NCBI GenBank assembly: GCA_002471275.1
Contig: DKPQ01000023.1
Location: 478,102-542,101 of the forward strand
Direction: 5' to 3'
DNA: 64,000 bases
Origin: Flammeovirgaceae bacterium UBA7330
Lineage (GTDB): Bacteria > Bacteroidota > Bacteroidia > Cytophagales > Cyclobacteriaceae
Positions 51,746 to 61,200 of this stretch are shown here, piece by piece. Both the position numbers and the translations under genes were made by a program. Under the pieces are notes generated by a model that searched no databases, was not told where the DNA came from, and was given only the letters and a program-made list of their open reading frames with translations. Each line of letters begins with the position of its first letter. The first letter of the stretch is position 1.

Positions 51746-53623
51746 ATGAATTACCTGTCGGTTGAAAATCTGAGTAAGTCTTACAATGAGAAGGTCCTTT
51801 TCGAAAACATCACTTTCGGGTTGGAGGAGAACCAAAAAACTGCCATCGTTGGAGTAAATGGAGCAGGTAAATCCACTCTCCTGAAGATTATCGCTGGCCT
51901 TGAGTCAAAAGACCAGGGGGTAGTCTCATTCAAAAAGGACATCCAGGTGGCTATACTGCCTCAAAACCCCATCTTCGATGAAGAGGAGAATGTTCTGGAA
52001 GCAGTCTTTTCAGAAGACATTGAAGTCTTAAAAATTGTAAGGGACTATGAAATGGCCATCCATCAGGCTACACTTCATCCTGAAAAAGGGGTCGACATTT
52101 CTCCCCTACTGGAAAAGATGGACCAGCACAATGCCTGGGACTATGAAAGTCAGGTAAAGCAGATTCTGGGTTGGCTCGGTATTGAAAATTTTGATCAGAA
52201 GATCAGGGAACTGTCCGGAGGGCAGCGAAAAAGGGTTGCTATGGCCAGAGCACTGGTAGTAGACCCAGACCTGTTGATCCTTGATGAACCTACAAACCAC
52301 CTGGACCTGGAAACCATCGAAAGGCTGGAAGAATACCTGATAAATAGCCGAATGACCTTACTTATGGTTACCCACGATCGGTATTTCCTGGATAAAGTCA
52401 CCAATGACATCATCGAACTTGATAATGGTAAAATATTCAGGTCTAAAGGAAACTACACAAAGTTTCTGGAGAACAAGGAAGAGCGTTTAAAACAACTCAA
52501 TGCATCTGTTGATAAAGCGAAGAATCTCCTTAGAAAAGAGACCGAATGGATTCGCAGACAACCCAAAGCCAGGGGCACCAAGGCCAAATACAGAGTAGAT
52601 GCCTATGAAGAACTGAAGGAAAAAGCTTCCGCTAATGTTTCAAGTGATGAGATGGTGATCAGGCTCACAAATGAACGACAAGGGAAGAAAATCCTTTCAC
52701 TCGAAAACATTTCTAAAACCTACGGAGAAAGAATCTTGCTTGACAACTTTAGCTATACCTTCAAAAAAGGAGACCGTATTGGAGTTGTTGGTAAAAATGG
52801 TATCGGAAAATCAACCTTTCTGGATATTCTATCAGGACGCTTGAAGGCTGATTCAGGTAAAACCGAGCAAGGGGTTACCATCAATATCGGCTATTTTACA
52901 CAGGAAGAGACGCAATTTGACCCCAACAAGAAAGTATTGGACATTGTACAGGAAGTGGCCGAAGTCATCAAATTGGAAGACGGCTCTGAGATCACAGCTT
53001 CTCAGCTATTAAACCAGTTCCTGTTTCCACCAAAAGTTCAGTATAACCTCGTCGGTAAGCTAAGCGGAGGTGAAAAGAAACGCTTGCAGCTTCTCAGGGT
53101 ATTGATGAAGAATCCCAACTTTCTCATCCTTGACGAGCCCACCAATGACTTTGACCTTGCAACGTTGAATGTATTGGAAAACTATCTGGAGTCTTTTGAC
53201 GGATGCCTGATTATTGTTTCTCACGACCGCTACTTCATGGACCGGTTGGTAGAGCACCTTTTTATTTTTGAAGGAGCGGGCAAAGTGAGTGACTTTCCGG
53301 GCAATTATTCTATTTACAGGGACAAAAAAGCCAAAGAAGAAAAACCGACCAATGCTAACTCGGAAAAATCTCCTCAGGCTAAACCAGCAAAAACAAAAGA
53401 GAAGAATCAGCACAAGCTGTCATTTGCTGAGAAAAGAGAATATGAACAGCTGATGTCAGAAATAGAAAAACTGGAATCCAAAAAGGCAGTTCTGACAGAA
53501 GAGATGAACCACAAGACTGATTTCAGTGAGCTTGAGGACCTGGGTAAGCAGGTGGCAAACATTTCCAAGCAGCTCGATGAGAAAGAAATGAGGTGGCTGG
53601 AGCTCAGTGAGCGGGAGAATTAA
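51746..53623 (+). CDS. ABC-F family ATPase (Uup-like)
   Basis: A 625-residue soluble protein with two ABC domains: Walker A GVNGAGKST (36-44) and GKNGIGKST, signatures ELSGGQRKR and KLSGGEKKR, and Walker B LLILDEPTNHLD and FLILDEPTNDFD. The second site has D-F-D after the Walker B Glu. The interdomain linker is charged, and the C-terminus (about 550-625) is a Lys/Glu-rich coiled coil as in Uup. ABC-F proteins act on the ribosome or in DNA repair and are not transporters. The ATG at 51746 is preferred over an upstream TTG. Confidence 0.93.
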   Translation: MNYLSVENLSKSYNEKVLFENITFGLEENQKTAIVGVNGAGKSTLLKIIAGLESKDQGVVSFKKDIQVAILPQNPIFDEEENVLEAVFSEDIEVLKIVRDYEMAIHQATLHPEKGVDISPLLEKMDQHNAWDYESQVKQILGWLGIENFDQKIRELSGGQRKRVAMARALVVDPDLLILDEPTNHLDLETIERLEEYLINSRMTLLMVTHDRYFLDKVTNDIIELDNGKIFRSKGNYTKFLENKEERLKQLNASVDKAKNLLRKETEWIRRQPKARGTKAKYRVDAYEELKEKASANVSSDEMVIRLTNERQGKKILSLENISKTYGERILLDNFSYTFKKGDRIGVVGKNGIGKSTFLDILSGRLKADSGKTEQGVTINIGYFTQEETQFDPNKKVLDIVQEVAEVIKLEDGSEITASQLLNQFLFPPKVQYNLVGKLSGGEKKRLQLLRVLMKNPNFLILDEPTNDFDLATLNVLENYLESFDGCLIIVSHDRYFMDRLVEHLFIFEGAGKVSDFPGNYSIYRDKKAKEEKPTNANSEKSPQAKPAKTKEKNQHKLSFAEKREYEQLMSEIEKLESKKAVLTEEMNHKTDFSELEDLGKQVANISKQLDEKEMRWLELSEREN

Positions 53624-53630
53624 CGCGATT

Positions 53631-53673
53631 TGTGGATAACTCTGTGCAAACCTCGTGTATAAGCGGGGTATAA
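53631..53673. promoter_or_regulatory. DnaA-box cluster
   Basis: TGTGGATAA at 53631-53639 is the exact reverse complement of the DnaA box TTATCCACA. In the same orientation, CGTGTATAA (53654-53662, 7/9, or 8/9 with the variable base) and GGGGTATAA (53665-53673, 6/9) follow with 23- and 11-base spacing. It could regulate the neighbour or be part of an origin. Gene directions nearby do not favour an origin. Confidence 0.4.
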
Positions 53674-53945
53674 CGCTGTTAAAAAGTGGTGGAGAACAAT
53701 AGACCTGTTTTCTTTGATCTTAGTAATACTTCATCTACATTAGAACTATCAAATGAGCGATAAAGGAACTGAAATTTCGGTTTCGTGCGTGGAAAGGGGA
53801 AGTTGGAGGTGGTGCTACGGCCCGCTCCTGCGAATCTTAAGGCGCATTTGTTGAAATATTTTTTGGATACCCAAAAGAGGGTTCGGCAAAGTTTCTTAAC
53901 AGTAATTTGACTATCTGCTGTTGCTACGGCAGCTACAGATAGAAG

Positions 53946-53983
53946 AGGGTGATCTCAGCAATGAAGGTCACCCTTTTTGCTTT
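53946..53983 (+). terminator. Intrinsic terminator after the noncoding region
   Basis: AGGGTGA (53946-53952), 15-base loop, TCACCCT (53968-53974), then TTTTGCTTTT on the plus strand. It is more than 320 bases past the ABC-F stop, which suits an independent RNA better than the ABC-F transcript. Confidence 0.6.
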
Positions 53984-53992
53984 TATCACGGA

Positions 53993-54592
53993 TCAATTTC
54001 TTTGACCAGCAAGCCTTCTCCTGCCCATCCATATCACCATAGCCACGATGACACCAGCGAATGTAATCGCCGCTGGAAATAGAATGGTTGTCATACTATA
54101 CACCTCGAGTGCATAAATGGCCAGCAGGTTCCTGAAAGAAAAAATCAGATAAAAAACCGGATCTTCATTATCAGGGTGCTGATAGGCATTTCTCAAGGTG
54201 GGGCCAAAACCAAAAAGGTCTATTGTGGTCATAATCACTACAGCCCACAATGGGTTGGCTGTGAGCCACCATACCGGCAGCGCAAGACCTGCGGCGATCA
54301 GGTAGATCCAATCTGAATAATGAATACTCAAATCAGCTCTCCTTTTATAGGCCAGGAAAGCAATGAGGAATGTTAATATAGCTGACAAACCTATCGGGAT
54401 AGTGCCCACACCTCCATCTCCCGCAACCTGACCGAGAAATGCCACCAATGTAGTGATACCCCAAATGATCCATGAAAAGAAATGTGGTCTTATTCTGTTT
54501 GAAAGAATGGCTTTCAAATAAGGATAGAAGGCTACAAACGTCAACACTACGGCTACCCCACTTACAACAGACTTAATTGTTTGCTCACTCAT
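53993..54592 (-). CDS. Six-helix membrane protein of unknown function
   Basis: A 199-residue integral membrane protein with about six hydrophobic helices and a basic C-terminus (MGRRRLAGQRN). The ATG at 54592 (MSEQTIKSVV) is preferred; five codons further upstream is only a TTG. The first helices contain YPYLKAILSNRIRPHFFSW, which recalls the PQ-loop/SWEET pattern of a proline-rich turn, but the resemblance is weak. No transport motif is certain. It ends directly after the noncoding region's terminator. Confidence 0.7.
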   Translation of the reverse strand: MSEQTIKSVVSGVAVVLTFVAFYPYLKAILSNRIRPHFFSWIIWGITTLVAFLGQVAGDGGVGTIPIGLSAILTFLIAFLAYKRRADLSIHYSDWIYLIAAGLALPVWWLTANPLWAVVIMTTIDLFGFGPTLRNAYQHPDNEDPVFYLIFSFRNLLAIYALEVYSMTTILFPAAITFAGVIVAMVIWMGRRRLAGQRN

Positions 54593-54611
54593 TTTGATTG
54601 GATCCAAGCTT

Positions 54612-54651
54612 CAAAAATAAAAGCCGTCCCAAAATTAATTGAGACGGCTTT
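54612..54651 (-). terminator. Intrinsic terminator of the repeat lipoprotein gene, overlapping a -7-like box
   Basis: AAAGCCGTC (54620-54628) pairs with GACGGCTTT (54643-54651). On the minus strand the stem is followed by TTATTTTTG. The T-tract also reads as TATTTTTG (54619-54612), a -7 box match 20 bases before the downstream ATG. Either the terminator's T-run doubles as a promoter element or the match is accidental. Confidence 0.85.
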
Positions 54652-54674
54652 CATATTTCTAAATAATTGGATTA

Positions 54675-57353
54675 TCAATCAATGAGGGATCCATTTCTTC
54701 TTTTACCGGTTCCGTAATAGATATCACGCACCCGGGTGATACCAGCTTTGGCCTGGTAATCATCCTCTTCTTCGATTCCATCAAAGCCTTGAGATGACCC
54801 TGGAGTGTTACCACCAATGTAATCTTCACCACCATCGTTTACAGTAACTCCGGTCACTTTTCCTCCTGCTACTACCACAGTCGCATCAAACCCGGTACCT
54901 CGCAATGCACTTAGGATAATGTTTGTTCCATCAGGATAGTTATCACCAATAGCTGTGATGGTGATTCCTGTGATTACACCATCAGCTACTACAACTTCTG
55001 CTTCGGCCTCATTCTCATGAACGCTTCCGTCAGTAGGGTCATAAGATGTACCCGGATCTACTATTACAACCTGCGGGCTTGAGTAATTTGAACCTGCATT
55101 GGTTAACTCGATACTGGTTACCTTGCCATCAGAACTGATATTGGCAACAGCCGTTGCACCACTACCCACGCCGTCAGCATCATAGATCTCAACTCTTGGA
55201 GCTGCCAGATAGCCACTACCAGGAAGTTCAACATCTACTTCAGTTATTACTACCGGCTCAATGGTAGCGTTGGTCAATACACCGCCACCAGATACAAATG
55301 TGATTGAAGGGAATGCCGTATAACCAGATCCTGCATTGGTGATGGTAATACCTACCACTCGACCTTCACTATCAAGTACAGCAGTACCTTCAGCAGTAGC
55401 TGATCCCGGACCTTTATACTCAGGCTCACTGAATACAACCAATGGCGCATTTTCGTAATACAATCCGTCAAGCTGTTGGGTACCTGAGTTTGTTATGGTA
55501 TAATCTTCAACTGATGCACCTTGATAATGAGCAGTTGCTGAAGCACCTGAACCCACACCAATAAGGTTGAACTGATCTCCAACTACATAGCCTGTACCCG
55601 CTGAAGTTGTGGCAATACCAGAAACTTCACCAGATGTCAGAGTGATATCAAAAGCAGCACCTGTTCCGGTTACACCACCAGCAGCTACAGCGACAGGTAC
55701 ATCAGTATAGTAATCTCCATTTGCAATAATGGTGATACCTGTGATGTCTCCACCACCACCTACAGCGGTAACCTCGGCAACAGCACCAAAACCGGAAGTG
55801 ATGTATACATTAGGCGTAAAACCAATATCTGAACCAGTATTGGTAACTGACACACTTTCTACAGTTCCATTGTTATTAAGACTGGCAGTAGCTGTTGGCG
55901 CATCGGCCAATGATGCCATGAAGTTGGCTATAATTGCAGAATCAAGAGCACCATCAGAAAACAATACATTAGGTGCAGAGGAGTAGCCATTTCCACTGTT
56001 TTGGATGGAAACTGAAGCTACACCACCATTGGTGCTATTAGTGGCTAGTGAAGTGACCTGAGCAGCAGCTCCTGATCCTTCAAATACAGATACCGTCGGA
56101 GCAAGTGTATAGCCTAAACCTGAATCATCAATTGTAATGGCTGTTACCCTACCATTAGTTACGGTTGCACTTGCCTGAGCTCTTGTTCCTCCTGCAGCAG
56201 GAGCAGATATATATACTCTTGGAGTTCCTTGAAAATCTGCACCAACATGCTCCAGGTCAATGTCGATCAAAGCACCATCTCCCTGAGTATCCAGAGTGGC
56301 TGTGGCTCCGCCACCCGCAGCAAAGGAAACTGATGCAGAACTTAACACAAATGGTACTGAGGTGTAATCAACCTCTGGCCCAAAGATTGTCTGGTCGGTT
56401 ACTGAGGTGATTTCACTTGTAGTTTCCTCAAAAGCAATCTGATCTGCAATGAAGTCTGAGTATTCGAAGTGATATGGAAGACCATCTTCATTGGCTGCAC
56501 CAGCTAGTATAAAAGTGAAATCACCGTTTGCATCAACTGTGGCAGTGAAATTCGGGTCATACCCAAAACTCAGAATATTATCTGTGAAGATTTGCTTGTT
56601 TCTGTAAAGAATAAACGCTTCCTGAAAATCTCCATCCTCTACATCAATAGCAGCAGTGATTACAGTTCCTTCCGGAGCAACCTCTTTGGTACTATTTGTA
56701 AGGTCTGTTTCAACAAAGGCCCGACCTGTCAATGTAGAAGCCAGCTCACCTTCGGTAGCGAAAATAGCCACATCATGTCCTATATTCCCATTTTTGATAA
56801 AATTCCAGAAGTCTCCACAATTACAGGCATATGGATCTCCGCCATCATAAGCATCATACAGATCCTCAGACGGGTCTACTAGTGTTTCAAATGAAAACTT
56901 AAGGGTAGTGTAACCAGGAGCAGAAACTGCCACCTTTACGATTCCACGACCAATGTTATCAAAAGAAGCCAATCCATCTGTTGTTGTGATGGTCCTGGTC
57001 TCTCCGTATTGAGAAACTGAAACTTCCACTTCAGCATCAAAAGCTGCTATACGGTCATCTTCTGAATAAATGGATGTTGAACTACCATCATAAACAACAA
57101 TGTTGTAAGTAAACGGCAGCAAGCCACTGCCAAGCGCAATCGAATCTGCTCTTTTCAAAGAGTCTACATACTTCTGGTAATCCAGTTCACTAAGTGACAA
57201 TACAAACTCCAGAGAATCCATGGCCTCTGTTTCGATCTCATCTTTAAGCTCATTGATCTGGTCTTGGAGCTCACTGATTTTATCATCGTCATTACAACCT
57301 AACACAAGGAGTAATGCAATGAAAAAGGGGGTTAAAGCGGTAATCTTTTTCAT
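54675..57353 (-). CDS. Large surface lipoprotein with Gly-rich beta repeats
   Basis: An 892-residue lipoprotein (lipobox LVLGC, Cys20). A short coiled coil follows at once (KISELQDQINELKDEIETEA), then a carboxypeptidase-regulatory-like beta domain (VEVSVSQYGETRTITTTDG, about 105-155). A domain with a Cys pair (YACNCGDFW) and another beta-sandwich come next. Residues about 345-870 are made of roughly ten degenerate repeats of 40-60 residues built on the pattern G-x-V-x-x-I-x-I-x-N-x-G-x-x-Y-x-x-x-P-x-V. The C-terminus is short and basic. Such repeats occur in secreted proteins of marine bacteria and phages. Adhesion or glycan binding is plausible but unproven. It is monocistronic. Confidence 0.75.
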   Translation of the reverse strand: MKKITALTPFFIALLLVLGCNDDDKISELQDQINELKDEIETEAMDSLEFVLSLSELDYQKYVDSLKRADSIALGSGLLPFTYNIVVYDGSSTSIYSEDDRIAAFDAEVEVSVSQYGETRTITTTDGLASFDNIGRGIVKVAVSAPGYTTLKFSFETLVDPSEDLYDAYDGGDPYACNCGDFWNFIKNGNIGHDVAIFATEGELASTLTGRAFVETDLTNSTKEVAPEGTVITAAIDVEDGDFQEAFILYRNKQIFTDNILSFGYDPNFTATVDANGDFTFILAGAANEDGLPYHFEYSDFIADQIAFEETTSEITSVTDQTIFGPEVDYTSVPFVLSSASVSFAAGGGATATLDTQGDGALIDIDLEHVGADFQGTPRVYISAPAAGGTRAQASATVTNGRVTAITIDDSGLGYTLAPTVSVFEGSGAAAQVTSLATNSTNGGVASVSIQNSGNGYSSAPNVLFSDGALDSAIIANFMASLADAPTATASLNNNGTVESVSVTNTGSDIGFTPNVYITSGFGAVAEVTAVGGGGDITGITIIANGDYYTDVPVAVAAGGVTGTGAAFDITLTSGEVSGIATTSAGTGYVVGDQFNLIGVGSGASATAHYQGASVEDYTITNSGTQQLDGLYYENAPLVVFSEPEYKGPGSATAEGTAVLDSEGRVVGITITNAGSGYTAFPSITFVSGGGVLTNATIEPVVITEVDVELPGSGYLAAPRVEIYDADGVGSGATAVANISSDGKVTSIELTNAGSNYSSPQVVIVDPGTSYDPTDGSVHENEAEAEVVVADGVITGITITAIGDNYPDGTNIILSALRGTGFDATVVVAGGKVTGVTVNDGGEDYIGGNTPGSSQGFDGIEEEDDYQAKAGITRVRDIYYGTGKRRNGSLID
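54744..56321 (-). repeat. Degenerate intragenic repeats encoding GSGYT-P-V beta units
   Basis: About ten copies of a divergent coding repeat within the lipoprotein. Clear copies read AITIDDSGLGYTLAPTVSVF, GITITNAGSGYTAFPSITF, SIELTNAGSNYSSPQVVIV and GITITAIGDNYPDGTNIIL. The copies differ too much at DNA level for recent duplication, which points to an old, selected array. Confidence 0.7.
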
Positions 57354-57741
57354 AAAAAAGTTAAAATGGTTAATTAAAAATCGGCGTGAAAATAGAGAGT
57401 AACAGGCGTAGATACAAAAATTTCAAAGCAGTATTTTTCGAAGAAATTATTGATTTATTTTACGCTCCTTGCCTAAGTACAATTTTTGGATTAGGGGTAA
57501 AATATTGCCTTTTTAGTTAAATTTTAAACATTTTCATTCAATCAACACTCTCACGATAGCAGTTAACTCATTGATTGATATATATTTATGATATACCATG
57601 TCTGGTACTTCAGCACAAACAAAATAGTATTTTATCATATAACTCATTCTATTATTTGTAAAATGTAAACCTCCAATTTTACAATTTTCTCAAAATATAA
57701 TTTATTTATTATTTACTTTTTAACGGTATATTAATTAAAAC
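57354..57741. other. Long AT-rich intergenic region, no gene seen
   Basis: Strongly AT-rich stretch between the repeat lipoprotein start and the trxA terminator. No protein gene or hairpin was recognised. CAAAAATT at 57414-57421 gives a near-match -7 box (one mismatch) on the minus strand for the lipoprotein, with a leader of about 60 bases. It contains scattered TTTAT/AATAAT runs but no clear periodic repeat. Confidence 0.45.
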
Positions 57742-57778
57742 ATAAAAAAAGCCATCCGGACAGACATCCGAATGGCTT
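57742..57778 (-). terminator. Intrinsic terminator of trxA
   Basis: On the minus strand AAGCCATTCGGA, 6-base loop, TCCGGATGGCTT, then TTTTTATG. A 12-base stem with one G-T pair, about 30 bases past the trxA stop. Confidence 0.9.
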
Positions 57779-57807
57779 AGGGCATAATTTTTAATGCGTA
57801 TATGCGC

Positions 57808-58137
57808 TTATGCGCTTACCAGTTGAGCTTCCAGCTTCTCGCTAAGTACTGTTTTAGGTACCGCACCAATTTGCTTATCGACCACTTCTCCATTTTTAAA
57901 AACAAGAAGTGTAGGGATTGATCGAATTCCAAATTTGGCTGATACCTCAGGGTTAGCATCAACATCTACTTTTCCGATGATAGCTTTGCCTTCATACTCT
58001 CCTGCTAACTCTTCTACAACTGGTCCGATCATCTTACAGGGACCACACCATTCTGCCCAGAAATCAACCAGTACTGGTTTATCGGTATTAATGTATTCTT
58101 CGAAATTACTATCGGTTAATTCAATAGGTTTTGCCAT
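57808..58137 (-). CDS. trxA: Thioredoxin
   Basis: A 109-residue thioredoxin of standard size with active site WCGPC (Cys31/Cys34), cis-Pro in IRSIPTLLVFKNGE, and the buried Asp in VLVDFWAEW. It is a cytoplasmic disulfide reductase. The gene lies 126 bases downstream of dnaE in the same direction and ends at a strong terminator. It has its own -7 box, so it is probably expressed alone as well as with dnaE. Confidence 0.98.
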   Translation of the reverse strand: MAKPIELTDSNFEEYINTDKPVLVDFWAEWCGPCKMIGPVVEELAGEYEGKAIIGKVDVDANPEVSAKFGIRSIPTLLVFKNGEVVDKQIGAVPKTVLSEKLEAQLVSA

Positions 58138-58190
58138 GTGTATATTGTTTAAGTCTATTTCAAAATTTTTTATATCCTAGGTTGACAACG

Positions 58191-58198
58191 CAAAAATA
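58191..58198 (-). promoter_or_regulatory. -7 box of trxA
   Basis: TATTTTTG on the minus strand, a full TAnnTTTG match 54 bases before the trxA ATG. No TTG at the usual distance; the nearest similar triplet reads CTG. Confidence 0.45.
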
Positions 58199-58263
58199 GG
58201 GCTAAAAGTTGATGACAGGTTATTTTAATCCTGATATGTTACCCTCCTGACATTTCCACATAA

Positions 58264-61200
58264 CTACTTTTCCACTAAAACCTTGTAATTGATTTCTTCC
58301 CATCGTTCCAGGCTTTTCACAAAATCGTCATTAACTTCAATTGCAAATCGTCTACTCATCATTTCCAGGCTTATCATTCGGTTTTCAAAAGTGCCAATCA
58401 CACTTAATTTAAGCTGATTTTTACCCGGATATTGCTGACTATATTTCTCTATTTCCTCAATGATTGTTTCATTCAGGTGGTCAAGTTTCAACTGCAGTTC
58501 CAATCCTTTGGTCATCCGCTCCCTGATCTCACTCAAATGCTCGATGTTGATGATCTTAAACTCCAACTCTTCACTGTTCCACCTGGTTTGTACACTACCT
58601 GTGAGATACAAAAACCATCCTGTTTCCAACAAAGGCTTAAACTTCAGGTAATCCTGCCCAAACAGATAAAATGTATAACTATCATTGAAGTCCTCTAGTA
58701 CAAACTGCCCGAAAGGATTTCCTCTTTTTGACACACGATGCTGAACACTGGAAACCACCCCTCCAAGACTGATCTCTCTTCCTTTGATATTTTCCAGGTC
58801 TCTCAATTCCTGAAGACTACCTGTGACCAGGTATTGCATCTCAAACTTAAATTGATCTAAAGGATGGCCTGAGATATACAGCCCAACCATTTCCTTCTCG
58901 ATGTTGAGCTTTTCGATCTCACCGTAAGGCTCCACATGTACCACCCTGGGAAGTGTTACACTCGACCCATTGTCTCCACCAAATAACGATACCTGTGCAC
59001 TCTCCTCCTCCATTTGGAGCTTACCTGCATATTTAATGGCTTTTTCTATTAGAGAGGGTTCTTCTCCTACCGCTTCAACATATTGCCTTCTGTGATAATC
59101 ATTGAAACAGTCAAAGGCGCCTGCTTTTGCCAGACTCTCAAAGGTTTTCTTGTTAACAGATCGCAGGTTGACCTTGGAAGCAAAATCAAATATGTTATCA
59201 AAACTTCCATGCTCGTCGCGCTTTTCGATGATATCCAGTACCGCAGACTCCCCTGTACCTTTAACAGCCCCTAAACCAAAGCGGATCTCACCTTCTTTGT
59301 TTACTTCGAAGTTGAGTCCTGATTCATTGATGTGTGGACCCAATACCTTGATGTTCTGATTCTTACACTCTTCCATGAAAAAGCTCACCTTTTCAATGTT
59401 GCTCTGATTGTGTGTAAGGACGGAAGCCATGTATTCGGCCGGATAGTTGGCCTTGAGATACCCCGTCTGGTAAGCAACCACGGAGTAACAGGTACTATGT
59501 GATTTATTGAAGGCATAAGCAGCAAAAGCTTCCCAGTCCTTCCAGATCTTTTCCAACTTGTCTTCAGGGTGGCCATTGCTTTTACCTCCCTCAAGAAACT
59601 TAGGTTTCATCTTTTCCAGTAAGGCAAAGATTTTCTTACCCATGGCTTTCCTCAGCTGATCTGCCTCACCTTTGGTAAACCCGGCAAGTTTCTGCGATAG
59701 CAACATTACCTGCTCCTGATATACCGTGATCCCATACGTCTCACCGAGATATTCTTCCATTTCCGGAAGATCATAGGTGATCGGCTCCTTCCCATGCTTT
59801 CTGTTGATGAAATTAGGGATGTACTCCATCGGACCCGGACGATAAAGGGCGTTCATGGCAATAAGATCCTCCAACCTATCGGGTTTAAGGGCTCTCAGGT
59901 GTTTTTGCATCCCGGGAGACTCAAATTGGAACGTTCCGTTAGTATCGCCTTTCTGATAGAGCTCATACGTCTTTTGATCATCCAATGGGATCGCATCAAT
60001 ATCGATCTCAATTCCGTGACGCTTCTTCACGTTTTCGATGGCCGTCTTGATGATGGACAGGGTTTTCAATCCCAAAAAGTCCATCTTCAGCATCCCTGCA
60101 GACTCTACCACACTGTTATCAAACTGGGTCAATAGCAACTCAGAGTCCTTTGACCGCGCCAGTGGGATGAACTTGGTCATATCATCAGGAGTGATGATGA
60201 TCCCGCAAGCATGGATTCCAGTATTTCGCAATGACCCCTCCAGTACCGTGGCCTGATTCAATACCTGGGAGGGCAGATCCTTACCTTTTCTAAGGTCCTC
60301 CAGTTCTTTGACCTCTTTAAATACCTTGGTGAAATTAACGCCCGGCCGCTCCGGAACGAGCTTGGCAATGGCATCCGTCTCAGGAAGTGGCAATTCCATC
60401 ACCCGGCCGGCATCACGGATGGCAGATTTGGGTGCCATCGTACCGTATGTGATGATCTGGGCTACCTGGGTATACCCATATTTTTTCACCACATAATCAA
60501 TTACCTTTTCCCGCCCCTCATTGTCAAAGTCAATATCAATATCGGGTAGTGACACCCGGTCAGGATTTAGGAATCGCTCAAACAGGAGGTCGTAAGCAAT
60601 CGGGTCTACGTTTGTAATCCCAATGCAGTAGGCCACCGCGGAGCCGGCCGCAGAACCCCTACCGGGGCCTACAGAGACACCCATCTCACGCGCTTTGGAG
60701 GTGAAATCCTGAACGATCAGGAAATAGCCGGGATAACCTGTCTTTTCTATAGTCTCGAGCTCAAAATCGATCCGTTCTTTGATCTCATCAGTGAGCTCAG
60801 GATACCGCCTCCTGGCTCCCTCGTAGGTCAGATGACGTAAATATTTGTTCTCACCCCTGTTACCTCCATCCTGCTCATCCTCCGGCACCTTAAATCCTTC
60901 CGGAATCTCAAACTTGGGAAGGAGCACTTCCCTTTCCAATGCAAACTCCTCAATTTGCTCTACCAGGTCACCGATGTTTTCTATGGCTTCCGGCAAATCC
61001 GTAAAATCTTTTTTGATTTCTTCCGGACTCTTGAAATAGTAATTGGAGTTGGGTAGTCCAGGCCTGAAACCTCTTCCCCGACCTATCGGCGTGCTTTGAC
61101 GTTCGTTTTCTTTGATACAGATTAGTACATCATGGGCTTTAGAATCCTCTTTATCCAGATAGAAGAGCTCATTGGCAGCCACTATTTTCACATTGTGCTT

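Larger units (their letters stand above)
53624..53992. other. 369-base noncoding region with DnaA boxes and RNA-like hairpins
   Basis: No convincing protein gene. Contents in order: a DnaA-box cluster (53631-53673); a weak -7-like TTTCTTTG (53709-53716); a GC-rich patch with CTCC/GGAG self-complementarity (about 53805-53828); a stem CTATCTG/CAGATAG enclosing CTG/CAG (53911-53942); and a terminator hairpin (53946-53974). The 9-base word TGCTACGGC occurs twice (53813-53821 and 53922-53930). The layout of promoter-like box, structured body and terminator suggests a small RNA of about 260 bases. It matches none of the RNase P, tmRNA, 6S or SRP hallmarks I know. Confidence 0.35.

Noticed and set aside
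53753..53854. 33-codon reading frame inside the noncoding region
   Set aside because: Rich in Arg, Trp and Cys without membrane or signal features, and it crosses the predicted RNA stems. It looks like a chance reading.
53624..53992. Chromosomal replication origin at the DnaA-box cluster
   Set aside because: Only one perfect box, no clear AT-rich unwinding stretch, and large genes on both sides point toward the site (aconitase and ABC-F plus, dnaE minus), the reverse of what an origin usually shows. Kept as a DnaA-box observation only.
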